The position numbers and the translations under genes were made by a program. Positions 34,652 to 43,854 of a stretch of 64,000 bases of DNA are shown in pieces. Each line of letters begins with the position of its first letter. The stretch's first letter is position 1. The stretch is taken from NCBI RefSeq assembly GCF_002904335.1, contig NZ_PPHF01000158.1:1-64000 (forward strand), written 5' to 3'. This DNA is from Amycolatopsis sp. CA-126428. Lineage in GTDB: Bacteria; Actinomycetota; Actinomycetes; Mycobacteriales; Pseudonocardiaceae. The notes below the pieces were generated by a model. The model was not told the DNA's origin. It saw nothing but the letters and a program-made list of their open reading frames with translations, and made no database searches.

Positions 34652-35428
34652 TCAGATCTGGGGGCGCGGGGTGCCGACCGGCGGCGTCGGGGTGCTGTCC
34701 GCGCCGACCGTTGCGCGCTGGGCCGCCGGGCCCGTGCCCATCTCGCCCGTGCGCTGCGCCGGGGTCTCCAGCTGGTGCTCCATGTTCGCCAGCCAGCCGC
34801 GCCAGCGGTCCTGGGCCGGCTTGATCAGGCCGCCGCCGAAGCCGACCACGATCACGCCGCCGATCGTCGCCAGGACCGTGATCAGCACCGGGCCCGTGAT
34901 CGCCGTCGCGATGTTCACCTGGCCGAGGGCCGCGATGATGCCGAACGCCATGATCAGCCAGTACGCCGCCACCGAAAGCGGCCGCGCCGCGCCGCGGCCG
35001 GACAGCGCCGACGCGACGACGTCCCGCACCACCTTCGCGATCGCCGCGGCCACCACGACCAGCACCAGCGCCACCACGATCCGCGGCAGGAACGCGATGA
35101 TGTCGTTGAGCAGCTGGCTCACCGGGTTGGTCGGCCCGAACACGCCGAACGCCAGCTGGAGCGCGATCAGCAGAATGAAGTAGTAGACCAATTTGACCAG
35201 GATCCCGGTCGCGTCGATCTTCTGCTGGCCGATCTTTCCGCTGAGCCCGGTCCGCTCGACGAGTTTGCCGAAACCGGCTTTCCCGAGCACGAGCGCCAGC
35301 CCTTTCGACACGGCTTTCGCGATCAACCAGCCGATCAGCAGGATGATCAGGAATCCCACGAGTTTCGGGACGAAGGTGGCCACCATCGCCCACGCCTGCC
35401 CGAGCCCGTCCTTCAGTTGCTCGCCCAT
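34652..35428 (-). CDS. Membrane protein with conserved TM-helix repeats (MscS/CmpX-related)
   Basis: A 258-residue protein with five or so hydrophobic helices. Two copies of the conserved TM-helix motif are visible (LVGFLIILLIGWLIAKAVSK, residues about 22-41, and the similar FLPRIVVALVLVVVAAAIAKVV at about 113-134), typical of CmpX-type relatives of the small mechanosensitive channel. The C-terminal 40 residues are hydrophilic and rich in proline and threonine. ATG 35428 has GGAGGGAG 5 bases upstream. It lacks a full MscS beta domain, so gating properties are unclear. A terminator follows. Confidence 0.78.
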   Translation of the reverse strand: MGEQLKDGLGQAWAMVATFVPKLVGFLIILLIGWLIAKAVSKGLALVLGKAGFGKLVERTGLSGKIGQQKIDATGILVKLVYYFILLIALQLAFGVFGPTNPVSQLLNDIIAFLPRIVVALVLVVVAAAIAKVVRDVVASALSGRGAARPLSVAAYWLIMAFGIIAALGQVNIATAITGPVLITVLATIGGVIVVGFGGGLIKPAQDRWRGWLANMEHQLETPAQRTGEMGTGPAAQRATVGADSTPTPPVGTPRPQI

Positions 35429-35661
35429 ACCGACTCCCTCCACGGATTTGCACCGGATCGTCGATCAAGTACCCAGGGGCGGCAACTCGTGCGCCCCACG
35501 ATCGAGTGAGACGACTGGCGCGGAAAGATCACCCGTGGCCATACTGGTTCTACCGGTGGGGACCGGGGAGACGAGGCCGTCCGGCGCAGCGTAAACCGCA
35601 AGCGCCGGGCGGCCTCGAGCATTACCGGGCAGACAAGCGCGGACAAGCACCGTCCGGACAA

Positions 35662-35692
35662 ATCCGGCCCCCGGGGTCGCCGGGGGCCGGAT
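35662..35692 (-). terminator. Terminator of the ABC-2 transporter operon
   Basis: A perfect 13-base stem (ATCCGGCCCCCGG and its complement) with loop GGTCG, 11 bases past the permease stop on the minus strand. Confidence 0.75.
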
Positions 35693-35702
35693 CAGGGAAA
35701 TC

Positions 35703-36923
35703 TCAGGCGGCGCGCAGGGCGTCGCGGAGTTTCACTTTCGCGCCGGTGCGCATGACGGCGTTGCGGTAGATCCGGGCGGCGAACCAGATCAACCCCGGAA
35801 TCAGCAGCACCACGAGCCCCACCGACACCACCGCTTCCCAAACGGGCACCCCGCCCATCGCGAGCCGCATCGGCATCAGCGTCGGCGAGAACACCGGAAT
35901 CACCGAAAGCACTTCGACGAACGTGTTGCCCGGATCCGACGGCAGCACCGAAATGCCGATGACGTACCCGGCGATCACGAACATCAGGGCCGGCATCGTC
36001 GCGCCGCCGACGTCTTCCTGGCGCGAAACCAGCGCCCCCAGCGCGGCGAACACGATCGAGTACATGAAGAACCCGAGCAGGTACCACACGACCAGCCAGA
36101 CGACCGTGCCCACCGCCGCGGAAACGGAGATGGTCAACACTCCCGTGGCCAACCCGGCGATGACCCCGCCGGCGCCGATCACGAGCATCTGGATCAGCCC
36201 CACCACCCCGATCCCGAGCACCTTGCCCGCCATCAGCTGCCACGGCTTGATCGTCGACAGCAGCAGCTCGACGACCCGGGACGTCTTTTCCTCGACGACG
36301 CCCTGGGCCACGCTCTGGCCGTTGATCATCAGCGACAGGTAGATCAGGATGCCGGCGACGATGCCCAGCACGAGCTGCTGGCCGTTGTAGTCGTACGGCT
36401 CCTCCAGCGGCGGGTCCTCGACGAACTTCGCGGACGCGATCGCCGCCTGGAACTGTGCCGGGTTCCCGCCCAGCGCCGTCACCTGCTGGCTGATCGCCAC
36501 CTGCTGGGACAGCAGCTGCAGGACGTTCGCGAGCTTGCCGTCGAGGTCCTTCTTCACCTGGACGTGCACGCTCTTGCCGTCACCGGTGAGCAGGGCGTCG
36601 AGCGAGCCGTCGGCCAGCTTCGCGCGCCCGGCCGCCTCGTCGGCGACCTGAGTGGTCTCGATGTTCTCGCCGAGGGTCTTCCCGACGGCCTTCAGCGGCG
36701 CCGAGAAGGCGGCCGTCGCGGTGCTGATCCCGACCTTGGCGTCGGGGCCGCTGCCGCCGGAGATCAGCTTGATCAGCACGATGCCGACCACGATCAGCAG
36801 CAGCATGATCACGGTGCTGACGCGGAAGGCCTTCGACTTCACGCGGGTGCTGATCTCGCGGGAGGCGACCAGCCCCACCGCGGCCGTCGGGCTCATCCGG
36901 ACGTCCGGAACCGGCGTGGTCAT
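35703..36923 (-). CDS. ABC-2 type transporter permease (NatB-like)
   Basis: A 406-residue ABC permease. One N-terminal helix (residues about 37-58) is followed by an extracytoplasmic domain of about 150 residues and then five to six helices, the NatB/YhaP layout for export of ions, drugs or lipids. The segment NGQSVAQGVVEEKTSRVVELLLSTIKPW is highly conserved in these permeases. The ATG overlaps the ATPase stop (ATGA), so the two subunits are coupled. A hairpin ends the operon. Substrate unknown. Confidence 0.85.
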   Translation of the reverse strand: MTTPVPDVRMSPTAAVGLVASREISTRVKSKAFRVSTVIMLLLIVVGIVLIKLISGGSGPDAKVGISTATAAFSAPLKAVGKTLGENIETTQVADEAAGRAKLADGSLDALLTGDGKSVHVQVKKDLDGKLANVLQLLSQQVAISQQVTALGGNPAQFQAAIASAKFVEDPPLEEPYDYNGQQLVLGIVAGILIYLSLMINGQSVAQGVVEEKTSRVVELLLSTIKPWQLMAGKVLGIGVVGLIQMLVIGAGGVIAGLATGVLTISVSAAVGTVVWLVVWYLLGFFMYSIVFAALGALVSRQEDVGGATMPALMFVIAGYVIGISVLPSDPGNTFVEVLSVIPVFSPTLMPMRLAMGGVPVWEAVVSVGLVVLLIPGLIWFAARIYRNAVMRTGAKVKLRDALRAA

Positions 36924-37828
36924 GCGGCGACCTCCTCGGTCGTGACGACGGAACGGAACAACTCGGTCAGCGACGGCTGCTCGCGGGCGAACTCGCGGAC
37001 CGGCCCGGTGGCCAGCGCGGCCTTGAGCACGGCCTGGTCGTCGGCGCCCTCGCCCAGTTCGAGCTCGGTCACCGAACCCTTCCGGCCGAGCACCTTCACC
37101 CCGGGCAGGCCGTCGGCCCACCCGGCTCCCGCCTCGGGAACGTCGACCCGCAGCCGCACCGCGCCGCCGGCCCGCAGCTCGTCGACCGTGCCGACGGCGA
37201 CCATCTGTCCACTGCGGACGATCCCGACGCGGTCGCAGAGCCGTTCCACCAGATCGAGCTGGTGGCTGGAGAACACGACCGGCACCCCCTCGGCCGCCTT
37301 CTCCTTGAGCACCTGGCTCATCACGTCGACCGCGACCGGGTCGAGGCCGGAGAACGGCTCGTCGAGCACCAGGATCCGCGGCTCGTGCACCAGCGCCGCG
37401 GCCAGCTGGACGCGCTGCTGGTTGCCGAGGGACAGCTTCTGCACCTCGTCGTCGCGGCGGCCGGCGACGCCGAGCCGTTCGGTCCACGCTTCGGCCGACG
37501 CCCGCGCGTCGGCCGCGGGCATGCCGTGCAGCCGCGCGAGGTAGGTCAGCTGCTCGGCCACCTTCATCTTCGGGTAGAGCCCGCGTTCTTCGGGCATGTA
37601 GCCGATGTGACGGCGAGTCTCGTGCGTCACCGGCACGCCGTCGTAGCGGACTTCGCCGGCGTCGGCGGACAGCACCCCGAGCGCGATCCGCATGGTCGTG
37701 GTCTTCCCGGCGCCGTTGCTGCCGACGAAGCCGAACAGTTCGCCCGGCCGGACGTCGAACGTCATTTCCCGCAGGGCGACCACGTCGCCGTAGCGTTTGG
37801 ACACCCCGTCGATCTCCAAACCGGTCAT
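36920..37828 (-). CDS. ABC transporter ATP-binding protein (NatA-like)
   Basis: A 302-residue ATPase. Walker A is GSNGAGKTTT (residues about 37-46), the signature is LSLGNQQRVQLA and Walker B is ILVLDEPFSGLDP, with the H-loop histidine in SSHQ. A C-terminal regulatory domain of about 80 residues is typical of NatA-like subunits. ATG 37828 is preferred over an upstream ATG as it begins the domain directly and is preceded by GGGGGAA. It partners the overlapping permease. Confidence 0.9.
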   Translation of the reverse strand: MTGLEIDGVSKRYGDVVALREMTFDVRPGELFGFVGSNGAGKTTTMRIALGVLSADAGEVRYDGVPVTHETRRHIGYMPEERGLYPKMKVAEQLTYLARLHGMPAADARASAEAWTERLGVAGRRDDEVQKLSLGNQQRVQLAAALVHEPRILVLDEPFSGLDPVAVDVMSQVLKEKAAEGVPVVFSSHQLDLVERLCDRVGIVRSGQMVAVGTVDELRAGGAVRLRVDVPEAGAGWADGLPGVKVLGRKGSVTELELGEGADDQAVLKAALATGPVREFAREQPSLTELFRSVVTTEEVAA

Positions 37829-37944
37829 TCCGGTTCCCCCGTTCTGTGTGGCGTCGATCCTAGGCAGTGCGTACACGCCCCGCCTACCCTCGCGCGTTGC
37901 CGCGAGGGGCTACCAAAGTTGCGGGCACGTAGGATCGCCTCGCC

Positions 37945-39159
37945 ATGGATGGAACCACCGCCCCGCGTCAGGTGCCGAAGCACCACGGACTGTCCGCGAA
38001 GACGCTCCGGCGGCTGGAGCACGCGTCCGGCAGCCTGGCGAGCGCGAGCATCGCGGTGATGGAACGGCGGCTGCCCTGGTTCGCCCGGCTGCCCGCCGAC
38101 CAGCGCGCGAGCGTCCTGCTGATCACCCAGGCCGGGGCCGCCGGCTTCGTCGACTGGCTGCGGGACGCCAAGGAGGCCCTGAAGCTCACGACCGAGGCGT
38201 TCCGCGACGCACCGGCCGAGCTGTCGCGGTGGATCAGCCTGCGCCAGGCGGTCGGCATGGTGCGGCTGGCCATCGAGGTGTTCGAGGAGCAGCTTCCCGA
38301 TTTCGCCGCGAACGAAGCGGAACGCGCTGCTTTGATCGAGGGAATCCTGCGCTACGGCCGGGAAATCGCCTTCGCGGCGGCGAATTCCTACGCGGCCGCG
38401 GCCGAAGCGCGCGGTGCCTGGGACGCGCGGCTGGAGGCGCTGGTCGTCGACGGCATCGTCCGCGGCGACGCCGAGGAGTCGGTGCTCTCGCGGGCCACGG
38501 CGCTCGGCTGGGACCCGTCGGCGGCGGCGACCGTCCTGGTCGGCAACCCGCCGTCGGAGGACCCGCCGACGGTGGTCTTCGAGGTCCGCAGCCGCGCGGC
38601 CCGCGTCGGGCGTCCGGTGCTGCTGTCGGTGCAGGGGTCCCGGCTGGTGGTCGTGGTCGGCGGCCCGACCGACGGCGGGGTGAAGGAGCGGGAGATCCTG
38701 ACCCGGATGTCGGTGGCGTTCGCCGAGGGCCCGGTGGTCGCCGGCCCGACGGTGCCGACGCTGGCGGAGGCCCACCACAGCGCGACGGAGGCGTTGTCCG
38801 GGCTGCGGGCGGTGGTCGGCTGGCCGGGCGCGCCCCGGCCGGTGCGCTCGGGCGACCTGCTGCCCGAGCGCGCGCTGTCGGGCGACGCGGAGGCCGAGCG
38901 GCTGCTGGTGGACACGATCGCCCGCCCGCTCGAGGAGGCCGGCCCGACGCTGCAGCGCACGGTGGAGGCCTACCTGGAGAGCGGCGGCGTGCTGGAGACG
39001 TGCGCGAAGACGCTGTTCGTCCACCCGAACACGGTCCGCTACCGGCTGCGCAAGGCCGCGGACCTCACGGGCTGCCAGGCGACCGACCCGCGCGACGCCC
39101 TGGTGCTGCGGATCGCCCTGACCGTCGGACGGCTGGCGAGGGCCCGCGGGCTTTGGTGA
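37945..39159 (+). CDS. fasR: PucR-family regulator, FasR-like activator of fatty acid synthesis genes
   Basis: A 404-residue regulator with a helical N-terminal half (RsbR-like, residues about 1-150), a central GGDEF-like/PucR domain and a C-terminal helix-turn-helix (VLETCAKTLFVHPNTVRYRL). Its homologue lies immediately upstream of fabD in Streptomyces coelicolor, where FasR activates the fabD-fabH-acpP-fabF operon, and the mycobacterial relative Rv2242 sits between aceE and fabD. Here aceE, this gene and fabD keep that order. Symbol assigned by synteny and family. ATG has no strong ribosome site (weak TAGGAT). Confidence 0.8.
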   Translation: MDGTTAPRQVPKHHGLSAKTLRRLEHASGSLASASIAVMERRLPWFARLPADQRASVLLITQAGAAGFVDWLRDAKEALKLTTEAFRDAPAELSRWISLRQAVGMVRLAIEVFEEQLPDFAANEAERAALIEGILRYGREIAFAAANSYAAAAEARGAWDARLEALVVDGIVRGDAEESVLSRATALGWDPSAAATVLVGNPPSEDPPTVVFEVRSRAARVGRPVLLSVQGSRLVVVVGGPTDGGVKEREILTRMSVAFAEGPVVAGPTVPTLAEAHHSATEALSGLRAVVGWPGAPRPVRSGDLLPERALSGDAEAERLLVDTIARPLEEAGPTLQRTVEAYLESGGVLETCAKTLFVHPNTVRYRLRKAADLTGCQATDPRDALVLRIALTVGRLARARGLW

Positions 39160-39241
39160 CGCCGCGGATGTCGAGAACGTCGTGCCGGCTCCGTCCCTGG
39201 ATCGCGAGCGGCCACCGGGGCCGCGGGACGAAGGAGACCCC

Positions 39242-39682
39242 ATGACGATCCAGCGGATGGACAACGTCGGCGTCGTCGTCGACGACCTCGCGGCGGTGAC
39301 CGCGTTCTTCGTCGCTCTCGGACTGGAACTCGAGGGCGAGGCCACGGTCGGCGGACCGGAGGTGGACGTCCTCGTCGGACTCGAGGGGGTGCGGTGCGAC
39401 ATGGCCGTGGTGCGGACCCCGGACGGCCACGGGCGGCTCGAGCTGATGAAGTTCCACGCACCCGCGGCCCCCGCCGCCGCCGACCGGGACGCGCCGGTCA
39501 ACGCGTTCGGGCTCCGCCGCATCATGTTCGCCGTCGAGGACATCGAGGCCGTCGTGGCCCGCGTCCGCCCGCACGGTACCGAACCCGTGGGCGAACTGGT
39601 CCGGTACGAAGACGACTACCGGCTCTGCTACCTCCGCGGCCCCGAAGGCATCATCGTCGCGCTGGCCGAGAAGCTTCGCTGA
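39242..39682 (+). CDS. VOC superfamily (glyoxalase/dioxygenase-like) protein
   Basis: A 146-residue vicinal-oxygen-chelate protein with the two beta-alpha-beta-beta-beta modules. The opening MTIQRMDNVGVVVDDLAAVTAFF and the later YLRGPEGIIVALAEKL, with glutamates at the metal positions, fit the fold. The expected histidine of the first module is replaced by asparagine (MDNVG), so metal binding may be altered. ATG with GAAGGAG 7 bases upstream. It lies between fasR and fabD with the next gene, an arrangement not seen in the Streptomyces or mycobacterial locus as I know it. Confidence 0.78.
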   Translation: MTIQRMDNVGVVVDDLAAVTAFFVALGLELEGEATVGGPEVDVLVGLEGVRCDMAVVRTPDGHGRLELMKFHAPAAPAAADRDAPVNAFGLRRIMFAVEDIEAVVARVRPHGTEPVGELVRYEDDYRLCYLRGPEGIIVALAEKLR

Positions 39683-39710
39683 ACCCCCTCCCTCGCGAAA
39701 GGACCCCACC

Positions 39711-40157
39711 ATGGCCGTCGCCGACGACCTCGACCGCGCCACCGACTCGCCGTGGGACTGGGTCGCCGAGCAGACCCGCACATACATCGGCTCGGGCGGC
39801 ACCGTCGGCCACGAGTCGAACGGCGTGCACACCCTCATCCTCGCCACGACCGGCCGCCGGACCGGCCTGCCCCGGCGCACCTGCCTGATCTACGGCACCT
39901 CGGGGGCCGACTTCGTCGTCGTCGCGTCCAAGGCCGGCGCCGACGACGACCCGGCGTGGTTCAAGAACCTCCTGGCCGAGCCGAGCGTCGGGGTCCAGGC
40001 CGGCACCCGCCGGTGTACCGCCCGCGCCCGGGTCGCGACCCCGGCCGAGCGCGCGGACCTCTGGCCGCGGATGGCGGCCATCTTCCCGCTCTACGACGAG
40101 TACGCGCGGAAGACCGAGCGCGAGATCCCCGTTGTTCTGCTGACCCCGCGGGACTGA
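39711..40157 (+). CDS. DDN-family deazaflavin (F420)-dependent nitroreductase-like protein
   Basis: A 148-residue protein of the split-barrel DDN family, which in mycobacteria uses reduced F420 to reduce quinones and nitro drugs. The pattern LILATTGRRTGLPRRTCLIY and WFKNLLAEPSVGVQ matches the family (the conserved G-R-x-T-G and W-x-x-N-L elements). It lies 28 bp after the VOC gene, preceded by GAAAGGA, and is probably cotranscribed with it. Its physiological substrate is unknown. Confidence 0.82.
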   Translation: MAVADDLDRATDSPWDWVAEQTRTYIGSGGTVGHESNGVHTLILATTGRRTGLPRRTCLIYGTSGADFVVVASKAGADDDPAWFKNLLAEPSVGVQAGTRRCTARARVATPAERADLWPRMAAIFPLYDEYARKTEREIPVVLLTPRD

Positions 40158-40252
40158 CCCTCCGGAGACGGCCGTCACGTGATGGACTTAACAGCGAAAG
40201 GTGATTGAACCCGACAAGGCTTCCGGGTTACGCGCGAGCTTCTGCGGCGCAT

Positions 40253-40273
40253 CTTTGGAGGGTTCCGACAAAG
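40253..40273. promoter_or_regulatory. Inverted repeat upstream of fabD, candidate FasR site
   Basis: CTTTG (40253-40257) and CAAAG (40269-40273) flank 11 bases, 66 bases before the fabD start. It lies in the 181-bp gap that should hold the fab operon promoter. No clear -35/-10 pair is seen. Assignment to FasR is by position only. Confidence 0.3.
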
Positions 40274-40338
40274 ACGCCGCGCAGACACTGTGAGCGTCGG
40301 CATCCCGGGAAACACCCTCCGCCGTGTTGTCTAGAAGG

Positions 40339-41262
40339 GTGACAGCAGCAGTCCTCGCTCCCGGCCAGGGGTCCCAGGCCCCCGGTATGTTCACGCCCTG
40401 GCTCGACCTCGACGGGGCGCGCGAGCGCGTCGCCCAGTGGTCCGAGCGCGCCGGGCTCGACCTGCTCCGCCTCGGCACCGAGGCGGACGCCGACGAGATC
40501 CAGGACACCGCGATCGCGCAGCCGCTGATCGTCGCGCTGTCGCTGCTCACCTTCGAACACCTCCAGGCCACCGCGCCGGTCGCCGCGGACGCGCCGGTCG
40601 CCGGCCACTCCGTCGGCGAGCTCGCGGCCGCCGCGATCGCCGGGGTGCTGAAGCCGGAAGACGCGGTCGCGCTCGCCGCCGTCCGCGGCGCCGAAATGGC
40701 GAAGGCGTGCGCGCTGGAACCGACGTCGATGGCCGCGGTCATGCTCGGGGACCCCGAGCAGGTCGTCGCGTGGCTCGAAGAGCAGGGCCTGACCGCGGCG
40801 AACCGCAACGGCGCGGGGCAGATCGTCGCCTCCGGTGCCGCCGACACGATCGCGAAGATCGTCGACCAGCCCCTCGAAGGCACGAAGATCCGCGCTCTCA
40901 AGGTCGCCGGCGCCTTCCACACCCGCTACATGGCGCCCGCCGAAGAAGCGATGCGCGCCCACGCCGCCGAGCTGACCCCGGCCGACCCGGTCCGCCCGCT
41001 GCTGTCCAACGCGGACGGTACCGTGGTCACCAGTGGGGCCGAGTACCTCGCACGGCTGGTCTCCCAGGTCACCCGCCCGGTCCGCTGGGACCTGACGATG
41101 GACGGCCTGGTCTCCCTCGGCGTCACCCGCACGATCGAACTCGCGCCCGCGGGCACCCTGACCGGCCTGGTCAAGCGGCAGCTCAAGGGCGTCGTCACCA
41201 CTATCACCGCGCTGAAGACGCCGGCCGAGCTGGCGGCGCTGCGCCAGGAGGACGCCTCGTGA
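40339..41262 (+). CDS. fabD: Malonyl-CoA:ACP transacylase
   Basis: A 307-residue enzyme that loads malonyl groups onto ACP for type II fatty acid synthesis. It opens with APGQGSQ, the nucleophile is Ser91 in GHSVGE, and His194 is in AFHTRYM. GTG 40339 is taken as start because it places the APGQGSQ motif at the normal distance from the N-terminus; GTG 40324 and TTG 40327 are alternatives. AGAAGG abuts the chosen start, so the transcript may be nearly leaderless. Overlaps fabH by 4 bases (GTGA). Confidence 0.95.
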   Translation: MTAAVLAPGQGSQAPGMFTPWLDLDGARERVAQWSERAGLDLLRLGTEADADEIQDTAIAQPLIVALSLLTFEHLQATAPVAADAPVAGHSVGELAAAAIAGVLKPEDAVALAAVRGAEMAKACALEPTSMAAVMLGDPEQVVAWLEEQGLTAANRNGAGQIVASGAADTIAKIVDQPLEGTKIRALKVAGAFHTRYMAPAEEAMRAHAAELTPADPVRPLLSNADGTVVTSGAEYLARLVSQVTRPVRWDLTMDGLVSLGVTRTIELAPAGTLTGLVKRQLKGVVTTITALKTPAELAALRQEDAS

Positions 41263-42242
41263 CCGACCGACCCACCCTGAGCCTCAACCCCGGCTCCCGC
41301 GGCAGCCGCGTGCTGGGCGTCGGCAGCTACCAGCCCGCGAAGATCGTCACCAACGACGACCTGTCGCAGGTCATGGAAACCAACGACGAGTGGATCCAGA
41401 CCCGGGTCGGGATCGTCGAGCGCCGGTTCGCCGAGAAGGACGAGCTGCTCACCGACATGGCCGTCGCCGCCGGCACCGCCGCGCTGGCCGACGCTCGCGT
41501 CGACCCGTCCGAAGTGGACACGGTGATCCTGCCGAACTGCACCATGCCGACGCTGATCCCGAACGCCGCCGCGCAGGTCGCCGCCCGGATCGGCATCCCC
41601 GGCCCCGGCGCGTTCGACCTCAACGCCGCGTGCGCCGGGTTCTGCTACGGCCTCGGCGTCGCCTCCGACCTGATCCGGGCCGGCTCGGCGAAGAAGGTCC
41701 TGGTCATCGGCGCGGAGAAGCTCACCGACTCGGTCGACCCGGCCGACCGGGCCAACGCGATCATCTTCGCCGACGGCGCCGGCGCCGCGGTCGTCGGCGC
41801 GTCCGACGAGCCGCTCATCGGCCCGGTGACCTGGGGCAGCGCGGGCGACCTGGTCGACCTGATCTACATGCGCGACGAGAAGTACATCTACCAGGAGGGG
41901 CAGTCGGTCTTCCGGTGGGCGACCACGAAGATCGCGCCGATCGCGATGGAGGCGCTGGAGGCCGCCGGGCTCAAGCCGTCCGATGTGGACGTGCTGATCC
42001 CGCACCAGGCGAACCTGCGCATCGTCGAGGCGATCGCGAAGAAGCTGCGGGCCAACGGCGCCCGCGAAGACATGGTCGTCGCCGACGACATCAAGTACTC
42101 CGGCAACACCTCGTCGGCGTCCATCCCCCTCGCGCTGGACCACATGCGCAAGGCCGGGACGGCGAAGTCCGGCGACGTGGTGCTGGCGGTCGGGTTCGGC
42201 GCGGGCCTGTCCTACGCCGGGCAGGCGTTCATCTGCCCCTGA
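41259..42242 (+). CDS. fabH: 3-oxoacyl-ACP synthase III (initiating ketoacyl synthase)
   Basis: A 327-residue condensing enzyme that joins an acyl-CoA starter to malonyl-ACP. The catalytic triad is visible: Cys125 in NAACAGFCYG, His249 in PHQANLRI and Asn283 in YSGNTSSAS. An N-terminal extension of about 10 residues (to about residue 17, TDRPTLSLNP) precedes the usual start. GTG start overlaps the fabD stop, with AGGAGG upstream. In actinomycetes FabH often prefers branched starters, but specificity cannot be read here. Confidence 0.95.
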   Translation: MTDRPTLSLNPGSRGSRVLGVGSYQPAKIVTNDDLSQVMETNDEWIQTRVGIVERRFAEKDELLTDMAVAAGTAALADARVDPSEVDTVILPNCTMPTLIPNAAAQVAARIGIPGPGAFDLNAACAGFCYGLGVASDLIRAGSAKKVLVIGAEKLTDSVDPADRANAIIFADGAGAAVVGASDEPLIGPVTWGSAGDLVDLIYMRDEKYIYQEGQSVFRWATTKIAPIAMEALEAAGLKPSDVDVLIPHQANLRIVEAIAKKLRANGAREDMVVADDIKYSGNTSSASIPLALDHMRKAGTAKSGDVVLAVGFGAGLSYAGQAFICP

Positions 42243-42316
42243 TCACCGTTACGCTCCCCGCGGGCATTCGCCCGCGGGAAACAGACCCCCAGTAAGACCG
42301 AGAAGGGAACACCCCC

Positions 42317-42562
42317 ATGGCTGACAACGCTGAGATCCTCGCCGGCCTCGCCGAGATCGTCGAAGAGGTCGCCGGTGTGGCTCAGGACGACGTCACCGCC
42401 GAGAAGTCGTTCGTGGACGACCTGGACATCGACTCGCTGTCGATGGTCGAGATCGCCGTGCAGGCCGAAGACAAGTTCGGCGTCAAGATCCCGGACGACG
42501 AGCTCGCCAACCTCAAGACCGTGGGCGACGCCGTGAACTACGTGTCGGCCAACTCCAAGTAA
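42317..42562 (+). CDS. acpP: Acyl carrier protein
   Basis: An 81-residue acidic helical carrier. The phosphopantetheine attachment serine is Ser40 in DIDSLSMVE. ATG is preceded by GAAGGGAA. It lies 74 bp after fabH and 28 bp before fabF, in the classical actinobacterial order. Confidence 0.97.
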   Translation: MADNAEILAGLAEIVEEVAGVAQDDVTAEKSFVDDLDIDSLSMVEIAVQAEDKFGVKIPDDELANLKTVGDAVNYVSANSK

Positions 42563-42590
42563 AGTCTTTCCCCTCCTTGAGGAGACTCCC

Positions 42591-43835
42591 ATGAGCAACA
42601 TCGACGTCGTGATCACCGGTCTCGGCGCCACCACACCGCTCGGCGGGGACGTGACGTCCACCTGGGACGGTCTGCTGGCCGGACGGAGCGGGATCCGGGC
42701 GATCGAGGCCGACTGGGTCGAGGAGTTGCAGCTGCCCGTCAAGATCGGCGGCATGCTGGCCGTCGATCCTTCGGAAGTCCTGCCGCGGGTCCAGGCCCGC
42801 CGGCTGGACCGCTGCGAGCAGGTCGCGCTGATCGCCGCCCGCCAGGCGTGGGCCGACGCCGGGTACACCGAGCCGACCGACGAGCACACCGACGTCGACC
42901 CCGACCGCCTCGGCGTGTCGATCGGCACCGGGGTCGGCGGCCCGGTCACCCTGCTCACCCAGAACGACCTGTTGCACCAGCAGGGTCTCCGCAAGGTGTC
43001 GCCGCTGACCGTGCCGATGCTGATGCCGAACGGCCCGGCCGCGCACGTGGGCATCGACCTCAAGGCGCGGGCCGGGGTGCACTCCCCGGCCTCGGCCTGC
43101 GCCTCGGGTGCCGAAGGCATCGCCAGCGGGGTGGAGATGATCCGCTCCGGGCGCGCCGACGTCGTGGTCGCGGGGGGCGCCGAAGCGTGCATCCACCCGA
43201 TCACGCTGGCCGGGTTCGCCCAGGCCCGCACGGTCTCCACGCGCAACGACGACCCGGCGGCCGCGTCGCGGCCGTTCGACGCCAACCGCGACGGCTTCGT
43301 CCTCGGCGAGGGCGCCGGCGTGGTCATCCTGGAACGCGCCGACCAGGCGAAGGCCCGCGGGGCGCGCGTCTACGCGACGATCGCGGGACACGGCATCACC
43401 TCGGACGCCTACCACATCACCGGCAACCACCCCGAGGGCATCGGCCAGATCGCCGCGATGCGCGCGGCGATGAAGATGGCCGGGGTGACCGCCGCGGACG
43501 TCGGGCACGTGAACGCGCACGCGACGTCCACTGTGGTCGGTGACATCGGCGAGGCGGCGGCGATCCGCAAGGCGGTCGGCGACCACGCGATCGTGACGGC
43601 GCCGAAGGGCTCGCTCGGCCACCTCGTCGGCGGGGCCGGCGCGGTCGAGGGGATCATCACGATCCTGTCGCTCTACCACGGTCTCGTGCCGGCCACCCTG
43701 AACCTGACGGACCTGGACCCGCGGGTGCAGCTCGACGTGGTCGCGGGCGAGCCGCGCAAGGTCGAGCTGAGCGCGGCGATCAGCAACTCGTTCGGGTTCG
43801 GCGGGCACAACACCGCGCTGCTGTTCACGGTCTGA
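42591..43835 (+). CDS. fabF: 3-oxoacyl-ACP synthase II (FabF/KasA type)
   Basis: A 414-residue elongating ketoacyl synthase. Catalytic residues are Cys170 in SACASGAEG, His310 in VNAHATST and His344 in LGHLVGGAG, with the conserved lysine in APKGSLGH. ATG has GAGGAG upstream. It ends the fab operon, with a very strong hairpin 20 bases on. Only one FabF gene is present here, whereas mycobacteria carry kasA and kasB in tandem. Confidence 0.96.
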   Translation: MSNIDVVITGLGATTPLGGDVTSTWDGLLAGRSGIRAIEADWVEELQLPVKIGGMLAVDPSEVLPRVQARRLDRCEQVALIAARQAWADAGYTEPTDEHTDVDPDRLGVSIGTGVGGPVTLLTQNDLLHQQGLRKVSPLTVPMLMPNGPAAHVGIDLKARAGVHSPASACASGAEGIASGVEMIRSGRADVVVAGGAEACIHPITLAGFAQARTVSTRNDDPAAASRPFDANRDGFVLGEGAGVVILERADQAKARGARVYATIAGHGITSDAYHITGNHPEGIGQIAAMRAAMKMAGVTAADVGHVNAHATSTVVGDIGEAAAIRKAVGDHAIVTAPKGSLGHLVGGAGAVEGIITILSLYHGLVPATLNLTDLDPRVQLDVVAGEPRKVELSAAISNSFGFGGHNTALLFTV

Positions 43836-43854
43836 GTTTCTCGGAACTTCCGAA

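Noticed and set aside
34216..34824. Several open frames in the gap upstream of pnuC
   Set aside because: They are Arg/Pro-rich, lack ribosome sites and contain the terminator hairpin.
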